This document shows, one piece after another, positions 55,490-63,720 of a stretch of DNA of 64,000 nucleotides; position 1 is the stretch's first letter; each line of letters begins with the position of its first letter. The stretch comes from Pandoraea oxalativorans. Its GTDB lineage: Bacteria > Pseudomonadota > Gammaproteobacteria > Burkholderiales > Burkholderiaceae. A model generated the notes under the pieces. That model saw nothing but the letters and a program-made list of their open reading frames with translations. It was not told the origin of the DNA and made no database searches. Both the position numbers and the translations under genes were made by a program. Location of the stretch: positions 3,224,001 to 3,288,000 of the forward strand of contig NZ_CP011253.3 in assembly GCF_000972785.3 (NCBI RefSeq), read 5' to 3'.

Positions 55490-56239
55490 CTACCGCACGT
55501 TCTGCGAGATGTCGTCGAGCAGCGGCACGATGGCCAGCATGATGAGCACCACGGCGAGCGGGATCGTAGAGACGAAACCCAGATGCTTGAAACCCAACGC
55601 CCCCGTCATGCCGCCCAGAAAGAACATGCCCAGCAGCGCGCCGAGCAACCGCAGCTTCTGCCGGTCGCCGGTCACGCGCGGCAACGCCTGCGCCACACCC
55701 GGCCGGTTCCAGTACCCCATCTTGCCGAGTTCGATACCGATGTCCGTCACGAGACCGGTCACGTGCGTGGTCCGGATTTCGGACCGGGATATCTTGGTGA
55801 TGATGGCGTTCTGCAAGCCCATCACATAGCACAGCAGTCCCACCGTGGCGGGCACGTACAACACCTGATGACTCTCCAGATTTGCGCCCATCACGCCGAA
55901 CGTCAGCAGGAGCAGCGCTTCGAACATGAGCGGTACCGCGTACTCGCTCTGGGTGTGGTGGCGACGTCCCCAGTGGATTAGCACGCTTGATGTGGCGGCC
56001 CCGAGCAGGAACGCCAGCAAAGCGCTTAGCCCGGCGAGCACGATCACCCATTGACCGAGCGCGAGATGATCGGAGAGCGACGCCACGATCCCCGACATAT
56101 GCGACGTATATTGCCCGACGGCAAGGAAACCACCCGCGTTGGCCGCCCCGGCGACGAACGCGAGCGAGCAGCCCAAACGCCGGTTCGCCGCGTCCGTGCG
56201 CACCGGTTGGGTGAAACCACGAAGATAGTTGATCGGCAT
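55490..56239 (-). CDS. DUF1275 (YoaK-family) membrane protein
   Basis: 249 residues, six or so membrane helices. DUF1275 signatures: LAFVAGAANAGGFLAVGQYTSHMSGIVASLSDHLALG at the N-terminus, LLLLTFGVMGANLESHQ and MGLQNAIITKISRSEIRTTHVTGLVTDIGIELG, the conserved central motif. Function unknown; possibly a transporter. First of a short minus-strand run with the GGDEF gene about 100 bases downstream. Divergent from the BLUF gene. Confidence 0.88.
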   Translation of the reverse strand: MPINYLRGFTQPVRTDAANRRLGCSLAFVAGAANAGGFLAVGQYTSHMSGIVASLSDHLALGQWVIVLAGLSALLAFLLGAATSSVLIHWGRRHHTQSEYAVPLMFEALLLLTFGVMGANLESHQVLYVPATVGLLCYVMGLQNAIITKISRSEIRTTHVTGLVTDIGIELGKMGYWNRPGVAQALPRVTGDRQKLRLLGALLGMFFLGGMTGALGFKHLGFVSTIPLAVVLIMLAIVPLLDDISQNVR

Positions 56240-56326
56240 GACGCAGGAGTCCCCGGCTTCGCACTTGGAGTATTCTAATGTGCGTTGACGTAAAGTCGGC
56301 GAATGACTTGGGGGACATCGACAATA

Positions 56327-56767
56327 ATGACCGAGTGCTACGCATACACCAGCCGGGCGCTACCCGATCTTGATCCGGTAGCGCTTTCGAAAATCATCGT
56401 GCACTCCCGTGGTTTCAACGAAACCTATGGCCTGACCGGCGTGCTGCTATACGACGGCACTACCTTCTATCAGTACATCGAAGGGCGTGCCGAGCCGTTG
56501 GCGGATGCCCGCCAGCGCATCGAGGCGTCGCGTCACCATTCGTCCATCCAGGTGCTGCTCGACGGCACGCCCCGTCAGCCGGGCGCGTTCTCGACATGGA
56601 GCCTCGGCTATCTGATGCTCGACGAGCCGGCGCACGCGCTGCATGCCTTCGTGATGCCCGCCGACCATGCGCAACTCGTCGGGGCCTTCAATGTGCTGGC
56701 GGAACAGGCCGACGTGATTGACGTCGGCCAGCAACATCACTGCTCGATCTGTCGGTTCCAGCGTTGA
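56327..56767 (+). CDS. BLUF-domain blue-light photosensor
   Basis: 146 residues from the ATG at 56327 (MTECYAYTSRALPD), chosen because GGGGAC lies nine bases upstream. Single BLUF domain binding FAD: key residues Tyr7 (AYTSRA), Asn31 (FNETYGLTGVLLY), Gln49 (TTFYQYIEG) and Trp91 (TWSLGYL) are present. The C-terminal extension to residue 146 has CSICRF. Acts as a stand-alone photoreceptor with an unknown partner; the nearby GGDEF protein is a possible output by proximity only. Its 3' end overlaps the solute-binding protein gene by 31 bases. Confidence 0.93.
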   Translation: MTECYAYTSRALPDLDPVALSKIIVHSRGFNETYGLTGVLLYDGTTFYQYIEGRAEPLADARQRIEASRHHSSIQVLLDGTPRQPGAFSTWSLGYLMLDEPAHALHAFVMPADHAQLVGAFNVLAEQADVIDVGQQHHCSICRFQR

Positions 56768-57783
56768 TCCCACTGCGCGCGACGCTGGTTGATGGCGTCC
56801 CAATCGACCGTCTTGATGTTCTTGGTCAGATCATCGAGCTTGCCGAGACGCGTCTGCATCGTAGCCGGGACGGTAGCCTTCGGGTTCGTCGGGATGTATG
56901 CGCCGGCGGCAGCCGCCAACGACTGGCCCCTGGCCGACAGCAGATACTGGGCGAGCTTCTGCGCCATTGCGTTATCCGGGCTGTTTTTCACCACACACAG
57001 GTCGACGAGCAACTGCACCGCGCCTTCCTTAGGCGCGACGTAGCCGACCTGGATGCCCTTGTCCTGGAGATCGCTCACGGCCGTCGGCGTCAGCGGGAAG
57101 ATAGCGGCTTCGCCCGTCTGGATCATCTCCGAGAGCTTGGCCGAGTTCGGGATGTACTCGACCACGTTCGGGCCGACGGTCGATGCCCACTTCGTGAAGC
57201 CCGGCTCGACGTTCGTCTCGCTGCCCCCCCAGATGCGGTTCAGTGCGAGGAAGCCATGCAGGCCGAACGTGCTGCTCGACGCCGACTGGAACACCACGCG
57301 GCCCTTGAACTTCGGATCGGCGAAGTCGGTCCACGAGGTCGGCGTGGCCCAGCCCTTCTCCTTGAACAGCTTCGTGTTGTAGCCGATACCGGTCATGCCC
57401 AGTTGCACGCCAGCGCCCATGTCGTCCTTCACACGCGCGGACGGCATCAGTTCCTTGAGCGCGGCCGAGTCGTCGAGCTTCTGGCACACGCCCATGCTGA
57501 TAGCGCGCGCCATCACGCCGTCGTCCAGAAACACGACGTGCATTTGCGGGCTGTTACGATTGGCAAGCAGCTTGGCCAGCACATCCGACGACGTGCCCGG
57601 CACCACCACGACTTTCACGTTGTTGGCCTTCTCGAATTCCGGGAAGACCTGGCTCGTGTAAGCCTTTTCCATCGCGCCGCCGTTCATGCCGATGTACAGC
57701 GTTTTGGACTGCGACCAGGCTGCGCTGCTCGCGCCCAACGCCAGCGCCGCAGCGCACATGACGACCTTCTTAGACAGCTTCAT
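56737..57783 (-). CDS. ABC transporter periplasmic substrate-binding protein (polyamine-type, family 1)
   Basis: 348 residues. Signal peptide MKLSKKVVMCAAALALGASSAAWSQ. Mature protein is a type 2 periplasmic binding protein: TLYIGMNGGAMEKAYTSQVFPEFEKANNVKVVVVPGTSSDVLAKL, GVQLGMTGIGYNTKLFKEKGW, SWTDFADPKFKGRVVF, EAAIFPLTPTAVSDLQDKG. Resembles PotD/IdcA-like binders for amines. Last gene of the importer/dehydrogenase operon, 79 bases after the FAD oxidoreductase. Ligand unknown. Confidence 0.9.
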   Translation of the reverse strand: MKLSKKVVMCAAALALGASSAAWSQSKTLYIGMNGGAMEKAYTSQVFPEFEKANNVKVVVVPGTSSDVLAKLLANRNSPQMHVVFLDDGVMARAISMGVCQKLDDSAALKELMPSARVKDDMGAGVQLGMTGIGYNTKLFKEKGWATPTSWTDFADPKFKGRVVFQSASSSTFGLHGFLALNRIWGGSETNVEPGFTKWASTVGPNVVEYIPNSAKLSEMIQTGEAAIFPLTPTAVSDLQDKGIQVGYVAPKEGAVQLLVDLCVVKNSPDNAMAQKLAQYLLSARGQSLAAAAGAYIPTNPKATVPATMQTRLGKLDDLTKNIKTVDWDAINQRRAQWDQRWNRQIEQ

Positions 57784-57862
57784 CGTGGTTCTCCTTGCGT
57801 TTCCAGGGTGTTAGGAATGTTGTTTGGGACGGACTCTGAACGTTGGGGATGCGTCGGGTTCC

Positions 57863-59017
57863 TCAGACTTCGGCGTGCGAGACGGGGGCTGTGGCAAAGC
57901 GATCGACGGCGAAGGCATCGATCGGCGTGGCCGTCTCGCCTTGGGTCACCAGATCGGCCAGCACTTCACCCACGCCCGGCGCGAGCAGAAAACCACCACC
58001 CGAGAAGCCGAACGCATGCACCAGACGCGGTGTCGTGCGGCTCATGCCGATGATCGGGTTGTCGTCGGGCGTCTCGCCTTCCACTCCGCTCCACGTGCGG
58101 ATCAGCAGCGCATTGCGCAGCGCAGGCAGCAACGCACAGGCTTCACGCATGACGGCACGCGTAGTGTCGGCCGACGGCTGGGCGTACTCTCCGTCGCCTG
58201 TGCCGCGTCCGCCGCCGATCACGCAATTGCCGCGCTCGACCTGCCGCGCATACACGCCGCCGCCGTACACCCCGAGGTTGTGTCCGACGAACTTGGGCAA
58301 CGGCTCCGTCACCCACATGTTCGGATAGATGGCATGCATCGGCGCACGCTCGCCGAATGTGCCTGCAATGTGGTTCGCCCACGCGCCGGAGGTATTGAGC
58401 AACCAGTCGCAACTCACGTGCAGTTCGTCTCCGGTTTCCGGCTTTGCCGTCAGTTGGAAGCGCACGCCGTCGTGCGTGACCGACGTAATCGGGGTGCGCT
58501 CAAGTACCTCCGCACCGAGGGCGCGGGCCGCGCGCGCGAAGGCCGGTGACACCAGACGCGGATTCGCGTGACCGTCGCTCATGCACAGCGAACCGCCGAC
58601 GGCCCCCTCCCCCAGCCAGGGAAAGCGCTCGCGAAACTCTGCGCCGCGGAACACCGTCGTGGACAGGCCGTAGTTTTCTGCCATCGCCGACCATGCGTCG
58701 AGGGGCTCGAGATCGCTCTCGCGACGCGCGAGGCGCAGGTGGCCCGAGCGGACGAATTCGCCGTCGATGCCGATCAGCTCGGGCAGACGATCCCAGATCC
58801 GTCGTGCCCGCATGGCGAGCGGCAGTTGCACCTCCGGGCGGCCCTGACAGCGCACACCGCCGTAGTTCACGCCGCTGGCCTGCGCGCCGCAATAGCGTCG
58901 CTCGAACAGCGCGACCTTCAGGCCACGCTCGGCCAACGCCCGCGCGGCGGAGGCACCGACCAGACCACCACCGGCGACGACCACGTCGTAATGCAGGGTC
59001 TGCAAGGTCTCACTCAT
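57863..59017 (-). CDS. FAD-dependent amino acid/opine oxidase-like subunit (DAO family, HcnC-like)
   Basis: 384 residues from the ATG at 59017 (MSETLQTLHYDVVVAGGGLVGASAARALAERG), with a GAGGAGG site and an eight-base overlap with the previous gene. Rossmann GGGLVGAS motif near residues 16-24, RYCGAQASGVNYGGVRCQ, and C-terminal LIRTWSGVEGETPDDNPIIGMSRTTPRLVHAFGFSGGGFLLAPGVGEVLADL of DAO-type oxidoreductases. Together with the two preceding genes it makes a three-subunit dehydrogenase like HcnABC or octopine/nopaline oxidase. Likely the catalytic amine-oxidising subunit. Confidence 0.88.
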   Translation of the reverse strand: MSETLQTLHYDVVVAGGGLVGASAARALAERGLKVALFERRYCGAQASGVNYGGVRCQGRPEVQLPLAMRARRIWDRLPELIGIDGEFVRSGHLRLARRESDLEPLDAWSAMAENYGLSTTVFRGAEFRERFPWLGEGAVGGSLCMSDGHANPRLVSPAFARAARALGAEVLERTPITSVTHDGVRFQLTAKPETGDELHVSCDWLLNTSGAWANHIAGTFGERAPMHAIYPNMWVTEPLPKFVGHNLGVYGGGVYARQVERGNCVIGGGRGTGDGEYAQPSADTTRAVMREACALLPALRNALLIRTWSGVEGETPDDNPIIGMSRTTPRLVHAFGFSGGGFLLAPGVGEVLADLVTQGETATPIDAFAVDRFATAPVSHAEV

Positions 59018-60470
59018 CGCGCGCCTCCTCGGGAATGGCGGCGACGTGCTCGTCGAATAACATCGGGGCAATCGGAATCGGTTTGATGGGCGCCTGCGCA
59101 CGCAGCCGCCCCACTTGCGCATACGTCTGTCCGCTAGCGTCGGCCAGCACATGACACGCCGCTTCGCCGCACATGCGCCCCTGACAGCGCCCCATGCCCA
59201 CGCGGGTGAGCGCCTTCAGGCGGTTGATTTCGGTGACGCCGTCCTGACGAACGCAGTCGCGCAACGTGCCTGCACTGACCTCCTCGCAACGGCAAACGAG
59301 CATGTCGTCGGGCCACTGCGCGGCAGGATCTTTCGGCAACGCAAACGCCTGCTCGATGCCTTCGCGAAATCGACGGATGCTCGCAAGCTTGCGCTCGATG
59401 GTCGTGGCGTCCCATGCATGCGGTACATCCGGCATGGACGGGGCCGCGACGCCAAGGTCTTCGAGCAACGCCAGCGCCGCGCGACGGCCTGCGAGTTCGG
59501 CGGCGTCTGCCCCCGCGATGCCTGCTCCGTCGCCTGCGAGATAGATGCCGGGTTGCGAGCTGCGTCCGGCGGCGTCGCGCTCGGGCAGCCAGCACCGGTT
59601 GAGATCGTCGAACACGAAACTGCACCCAGCGAGATCGGCCAGTTGCGTCTCCGGTCGCAGGCCGAAACCCAGACCGACGGCGTCGCATTCAATGCTCGAC
59701 TCGCGACCGTTGCGCTGCCAGCGAATGGCGCGCACGCCAGCCGTGCCGTCGATGTTTTCGAGCGTCACGCCGTACTCTACGCGCACACCGCGTGCGCGCA
59801 GCCACCCCAGGTAGTAGACCCCCTTGGCGAACGTCGACGGCTGACTCAGCAGGCGCGGCGCTGCCTTCGCCTGTTCCACAAACGGGCTGGTATCGAGCAC
59901 GGCGACGACGTTCGCACCGGCTTTCGCATATTGGTACGCCACGAGATACAGCAGCGGGCCGGTGCCCGCGAACACGACGCGCTCGCCAATCGCACAGCCC
60001 TGCGCCTTGAGCGCGACCTGCGCGCCGCCCAGCGTGTACACGCCCGGCAACGTCCAGCCCGGCAGCGGCAGCACGCGATCGGTGGCACCGCTGGCAATGA
60101 TCAGATGCGTGAACGCGACCGGCGCTTCGCGTCCGCCGTGCAGGGTGTGCAGACGCTGCGGATCGCACGCCCACACAAGCGTCTCCGGCCGGTAGTCGAC
60201 TTGGGGCAGAAGCGCCGCCATCGCATTGTGTACAGCATCGGCCTTGGCCGCTTCGAAGCCGTACAGCGCCTGCATGCTGCGCGCAAACCCTGCGCCTTGC
60301 GGCGGCTGACGATAGATCTGACCGCCCCAGCGAACGTTCTCGTCGAGTACGATCGGGCGCACGCCTGCGGCGACCAGCGTTTGCGCGGCACGTATGCCCG
60401 CCGGGCCTGCGCCAACGATCACGACGTTGGCAACGTCGGTGTCGCCGGAATTCACGGTGCGCTCAGCCAT
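59010..60470 (-). CDS. FAD/NAD(P)-binding subunit with BFD-like iron-sulfur domain (HcnB / opine oxidase A-like)
   Basis: 486 residues from the ATG at 60470 (MAERTVNSGD), GGAGG upstream. FAD site VVIVGAGPAGIRAAQ (residues 17-31), VLDENVRWGGQIYRQPP, second nucleotide site ERVVFAGTGPLLYLVAYQYAKAGANV and YLAGDGAGIAGADAAELAGR. The C-terminus has a BFD-like [2Fe-2S] motif with Cys393, Cys395, Cys429 and Cys434 (CRCEE...CQGRMC). It would pass electrons from the oxidase subunit to the chain. Overlaps both neighbours by eight bases, so the three subunits are translated together. Confidence 0.9.
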   Translation of the reverse strand: MAERTVNSGDTDVANVVIVGAGPAGIRAAQTLVAAGVRPIVLDENVRWGGQIYRQPPQGAGFARSMQALYGFEAAKADAVHNAMAALLPQVDYRPETLVWACDPQRLHTLHGGREAPVAFTHLIIASGATDRVLPLPGWTLPGVYTLGGAQVALKAQGCAIGERVVFAGTGPLLYLVAYQYAKAGANVVAVLDTSPFVEQAKAAPRLLSQPSTFAKGVYYLGWLRARGVRVEYGVTLENIDGTAGVRAIRWQRNGRESSIECDAVGLGFGLRPETQLADLAGCSFVFDDLNRCWLPERDAAGRSSQPGIYLAGDGAGIAGADAAELAGRRAALALLEDLGVAAPSMPDVPHAWDATTIERKLASIRRFREGIEQAFALPKDPAAQWPDDMLVCRCEEVSAGTLRDCVRQDGVTEINRLKALTRVGMGRCQGRMCGEAACHVLADASGQTYAQVGRLRAQAPIKPIPIAPMLFDEHVAAIPEEARDE

Positions 60471-60873
60471 GCGAGCCTCCGTGCACTTCGTTCGCATCAG
60501 GCGCACGCGTGACGATGCGCATGCCTGCCTGAATCGTCGTCGAGCAGGCGCGCAGGCGCGTGAGTTGGGCGTCGCCACCGTCGGCGCTCACCGTTTCGCA
60601 ACGCACCCAACAGTCCTGACACGCACCGATCATGCAGAATCCGGCGCGCGGCGCGCCGCTGAATTCGCTGATACGCACGTGCCGCTGATGCGTGAGGATG
60701 GCGGTGAGCAATGTGTCACCGGCGAGCGCCTGCACCGGTTCGCCGTCGATATAGAACGTGACAGGCGCACGTGCAGTCTCGGCCAGACGCGTCAATTGCG
60801 GATGGCAGGCGGACGAGCCAGACGCGCGCACGTCTTGAGTCATTGGGGAAGGGCTGGACATAAGAGTCGTCAT
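60463..60873 (-). CDS. [2Fe-2S] subunit (HcnA-like) of the three-subunit dehydrogenase
   Basis: 136 residues from the ATG at 60873; later ATGs at 60861 and 60843 are also possible and the extra residues look unstructured. Ferredoxin-like fold VTFYIDGEPVQALAGDTLLTAILTHQR, and cluster cysteines Cys80, Cys85, Cys88 and Cys110 (FCMIGACQDC...RACSTTIQAGMRI). Electron-transfer subunit. Only 12 bases after the permease gene, eight-base overlap with the next subunit. Confidence 0.88.
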   Translation of the reverse strand: MTTLMSSPSPMTQDVRASGSSACHPQLTRLAETARAPVTFYIDGEPVQALAGDTLLTAILTHQRHVRISEFSGAPRAGFCMIGACQDCWVRCETVSADGGDAQLTRLRACSTTIQAGMRIVTRAPDANEVHGGSHG

Positions 60874-60884
60874 GGAGCGCGCGC

Positions 60885-61679
60885 TCAGTGCTGGCCGATG
60901 AGAATGCGATTCAGACCGTAGATGCGGTCGAGCAACAACATCGCGCCGAGCGTGATGGCAATGACGAGTGCCGAGACCGACGCCATCATCGGATCGATCG
61001 ACTCGGTGGCGTACATATACATGCGCACCGGCAGCGTGACGGTTTGCGGCGCGGTGAGGAAGACCGACATCGTCAGTTCGTCGAAGCTGTTGATGAACGC
61101 CAGCAGCCAGCCGCCGGTAATGCCCGGCAGAATCATCGGCATGGTCACTCGGCGGAACGTCGTCCACGATCCCGCACCAAGCGAAGCCGCCGCGTTCTCG
61201 ACGCTGCGGTCCAGACCGCTGATCGACGCGAGCACGAGACGCATGATGAACGGCGTCACGACGATCATGTGTGCGAAGATGAGCGCGCCGAACGAGCCCG
61301 TCACGCCGAGCATGGCGAAAAAGCGCAGCAGCGCGATGCCGAGCACGAGGCCCGGAATCACCAGCGGCGAGAGCAGCAGACCGTTGAGAAAGTTGCGTCC
61401 CGGGAAGCGCGAACGACCAATGGCGAGCGCCGCAGGCAACGCAATCGCGAGCGAGAGCGTGGCCGAGATGAACGCCAGCTTCAGGCTGGTGAAGAACGAC
61501 GCGATGAAGTCGGGATAGTCGAGAATCGCCCGGAACCAGCGCAGCGAGATGCCGCGCGTGGGCAGCGAGAGCGTCTGCTCCGGGGTGAACGCGACCAGCA
61601 CCACGATGATCATCGGGGCGAGAATGAAGAGGATGACGAGCGTGTGGAACGCGAGCGCCAGGGGACTGTTTTTGCGCAT
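60885..61679 (-). CDS. ABC transporter permease, PotC-like
   Basis: 264 residues, six membrane helices. Binding-protein-dependent permease motif AAASLGAGSWTTFRRVTMPMILPGITGGWLLAF (the EAA loop in degenerate form) near residue 160-195. Partner of the upstream permease; 48 bases apart. Moves the substrate captured by the solute-binding protein at the end of the operon. Confidence 0.92.
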   Translation of the reverse strand: MRKNSPLALAFHTLVILFILAPMIIVVLVAFTPEQTLSLPTRGISLRWFRAILDYPDFIASFFTSLKLAFISATLSLAIALPAALAIGRSRFPGRNFLNGLLLSPLVIPGLVLGIALLRFFAMLGVTGSFGALIFAHMIVVTPFIMRLVLASISGLDRSVENAAASLGAGSWTTFRRVTMPMILPGITGGWLLAFINSFDELTMSVFLTAPQTVTLPVRMYMYATESIDPMMASVSALVIAITLGAMLLLDRIYGLNRILIGQH

Positions 61680-61727
61680 GATGGCGAGTGAGTTCTGTTC
61701 TGCTTCAGTTCGGCGGCAGCGCTGGCC

Positions 61728-62633
61728 TTAGCCCATGCTGCGCGAGTAACGGCGGTCGAGCAGACGGTAGTACGTCAGCATCACGATCAGATTCGCCACC
61801 AGCAGCAACACGGCGATGGTCGCGCCCAGCGGCCAGTTCAGCGAGCTGAGGAACTGGTCGTAGACTGCGGTGGCGGCCACTTTGAGACGGCGTCCGCCCA
61901 GCAGACTCGGGATCGCGAAAGCGCTCGCCGACAGGCCGAACACCATCAGGCTGCCCGACAGAATGCCCGGCACCAGTTGCGGCAGCACGATGCGACGCAG
62001 CGTGGTCGCTTGCGACGCCATGAGCGAGAGCGCTGCGTTTTCCGTCTGCGGATCGAGGCGTTGCAGCGACGTCCAGACCGGAATCACCATGAATGGCAGC
62101 ATCACGTGCGCCAGCGCCACGACGATGGCGAAGTTGGTGTACTCCATCTTGAAGGGTCCCATGCCGACCCACCCGAACGCCTGATTGATCAGGCCGCCCG
62201 AACTGAGCAACATGCTCCAGCCGAACGCGCGCACCACGATGGACACGAGCAGCGGCGAGAGAATGATCAGCAGGAACAGCGAGCGCCACGGGTCGCCCAT
62301 GCGCGAAAGCACGTAGGCTTCGAACGTCCCCACCACGGCGCAGATCGCGGTGACCGTGAGCGAGATGCCGAACGTGCGCAGGAAGATCGTATGGAAGTAC
62401 GAGTCGAACAGGACTTCCCTATAGTTCTCGAACTGGAACGCCGCAATCGGGCCGCTTGCCGGATCGAACTGATAGAACGTGAGCGCGAGCGTCATGAGCA
62501 ACGGGATCAGCACCAGCGCCACGAACAACAGCATGGCGGGCGCACTCATCACCCACATCGGCAAATAGGCGCTCCACGGCGCGCGCGCGACCGGCGCGGC
62601 GTCCGTACGCGGGACTTGCAGCGTCTCAGCCAT
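61728..62633 (-). CDS. ABC transporter permease, PotB-like
   Basis: 301 residues, six membrane helices (WVMSAPAMLLFVALVLIPLLMTLAL, ISLTVTAICAVVGTFEAYVLSRM, and so on). EAA-like loop ENAALSLMASQATTLRRIVLPQLVPGILSGSLMVF. Its start overlaps the end of the ATPase gene by eight bases. Confidence 0.92.
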   Translation of the reverse strand: MAETLQVPRTDAAPVARAPWSAYLPMWVMSAPAMLLFVALVLIPLLMTLALTFYQFDPASGPIAAFQFENYREVLFDSYFHTIFLRTFGISLTVTAICAVVGTFEAYVLSRMGDPWRSLFLLIILSPLLVSIVVRAFGWSMLLSSGGLINQAFGWVGMGPFKMEYTNFAIVVALAHVMLPFMVIPVWTSLQRLDPQTENAALSLMASQATTLRRIVLPQLVPGILSGSLMVFGLSASAFAIPSLLGGRRLKVAATAVYDQFLSSLNWPLGATIAVLLLVANLIVMLTYYRLLDRRYSRSMG

Positions 62634-63720
62634 TCGAGCACGCTCCTGCGGAAACGAAACGCACCGCTTCCGGTTGCCAGTCCAGACCGACCGGCGCCCC
62701 TTCGCTCAACGGCTCGCCGCCTTCGTTCTGGCAGCACACGAGCACTTCGCCCAACGCGCTGTCGACGCGGTAGAGCCACTGGCTACCGAGGAAGAAGCGG
62801 CTCGTCACCGTCGCCGACAGTCGGCCGGTCGACGGGGCACACAGACGCACCTTCTCCGGACGCAGGCACATGGTGATGGCGTCGCCCACCGCCATGCCCC
62901 GGTCGCGCGGCGCGAGGTCCGCCAGCGCGGCACGCTGCGTGAGTTGCGCGCCCAGCTCGATATGCAGATGCTCACCGTCGCGCGCGGCCACCCGACCGTC
63001 GAGCATGTTCGCCTTGCCGATGAACTGCGAGACGAACGGCGTTTCCGGACGCTCGTAAGCACGGTACGGCGTGTCGACCTGCGTGATGCGCCCGGCTTCC
63101 ATGACCACGACGCGATCGCTGATCGACAGCGCCTCGGACTGATCGTGCGTCACCATGATGGTGGTCGTGCCGATCTTGCGCTGGATCGAGCGCAGCTCGA
63201 ACTGCATGTCTTCGCGCAGCTTGGCGTCGAGATTGGACATCGGCTCGTCGAGCAGCAGCACCGGCGGCGCGATCACCACGGCGCGGGCGATGGCCACGCG
63301 CTGCCGCTGGCCGCCCGAGAGCTCACGCGGGAAGCGATGGCCGAGCGCTTCGAGCCGAACGAGCGCGAGCGCCTCGCGAATGCGGTCCTTGCGTTCCGAC
63401 TTGTCGACGCCTCGCATCTCCAGACCGAAACCGACGTTATCCGCCACGGTCATGTGCGGGAACAGCGCGTAGCTCTGGAACACGATGCCCAGACCGCGCT
63501 TGTTCGGCCGCATGTTCGTGATGTCGCGCCCGTCGAGCGTAATGCGCCCGGTCGTGGCTTCGACGAAGCCCGCGATCATCTGCAACGTGGTGGTCTTGCC
63601 GCAGCCCGAGGGGCCGAGCAGCGAGACGAACTCGCCCTTCTCCACCGAGAGATTGACATTCGAGACGGCGTTCAGCTCGCCGAACGTCTTGGAAACATCC
63701 GTCAAAGTCAGAAAAGACAT
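62626..63720 (-). CDS. ABC transporter ATP-binding protein, PotA-like
   Basis: 364 residues from the ATG at 63720 (MSFLTLTDVSKTFG). Walker A LLGPSGCGKTT, Q-loop FQSYALFPHMTV, signature LSGGQRQRVAIARA, Walker B VLLLDEPMSNLDAKLR, switch His in VTHDQSEALS, and a C-terminal TOBE domain (MCLRPEKVRL...GSQWLYRVDSALGEVLVCCQNEGGEPLSEG). Drives uptake of a polyamine- or amino-acid-like substrate. First gene of the seven-gene operon; candidate operators lie just upstream. Confidence 0.93.
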   Translation of the reverse strand: MSFLTLTDVSKTFGELNAVSNVNLSVEKGEFVSLLGPSGCGKTTTLQMIAGFVEATTGRITLDGRDITNMRPNKRGLGIVFQSYALFPHMTVADNVGFGLEMRGVDKSERKDRIREALALVRLEALGHRFPRELSGGQRQRVAIARAVVIAPPVLLLDEPMSNLDAKLREDMQFELRSIQRKIGTTTIMVTHDQSEALSISDRVVVMEAGRITQVDTPYRAYERPETPFVSQFIGKANMLDGRVAARDGEHLHIELGAQLTQRAALADLAPRDRGMAVGDAITMCLRPEKVRLCAPSTGRLSATVTSRFFLGSQWLYRVDSALGEVLVCCQNEGGEPLSEGAPVGLDWQPEAVRFVSAGACSNG

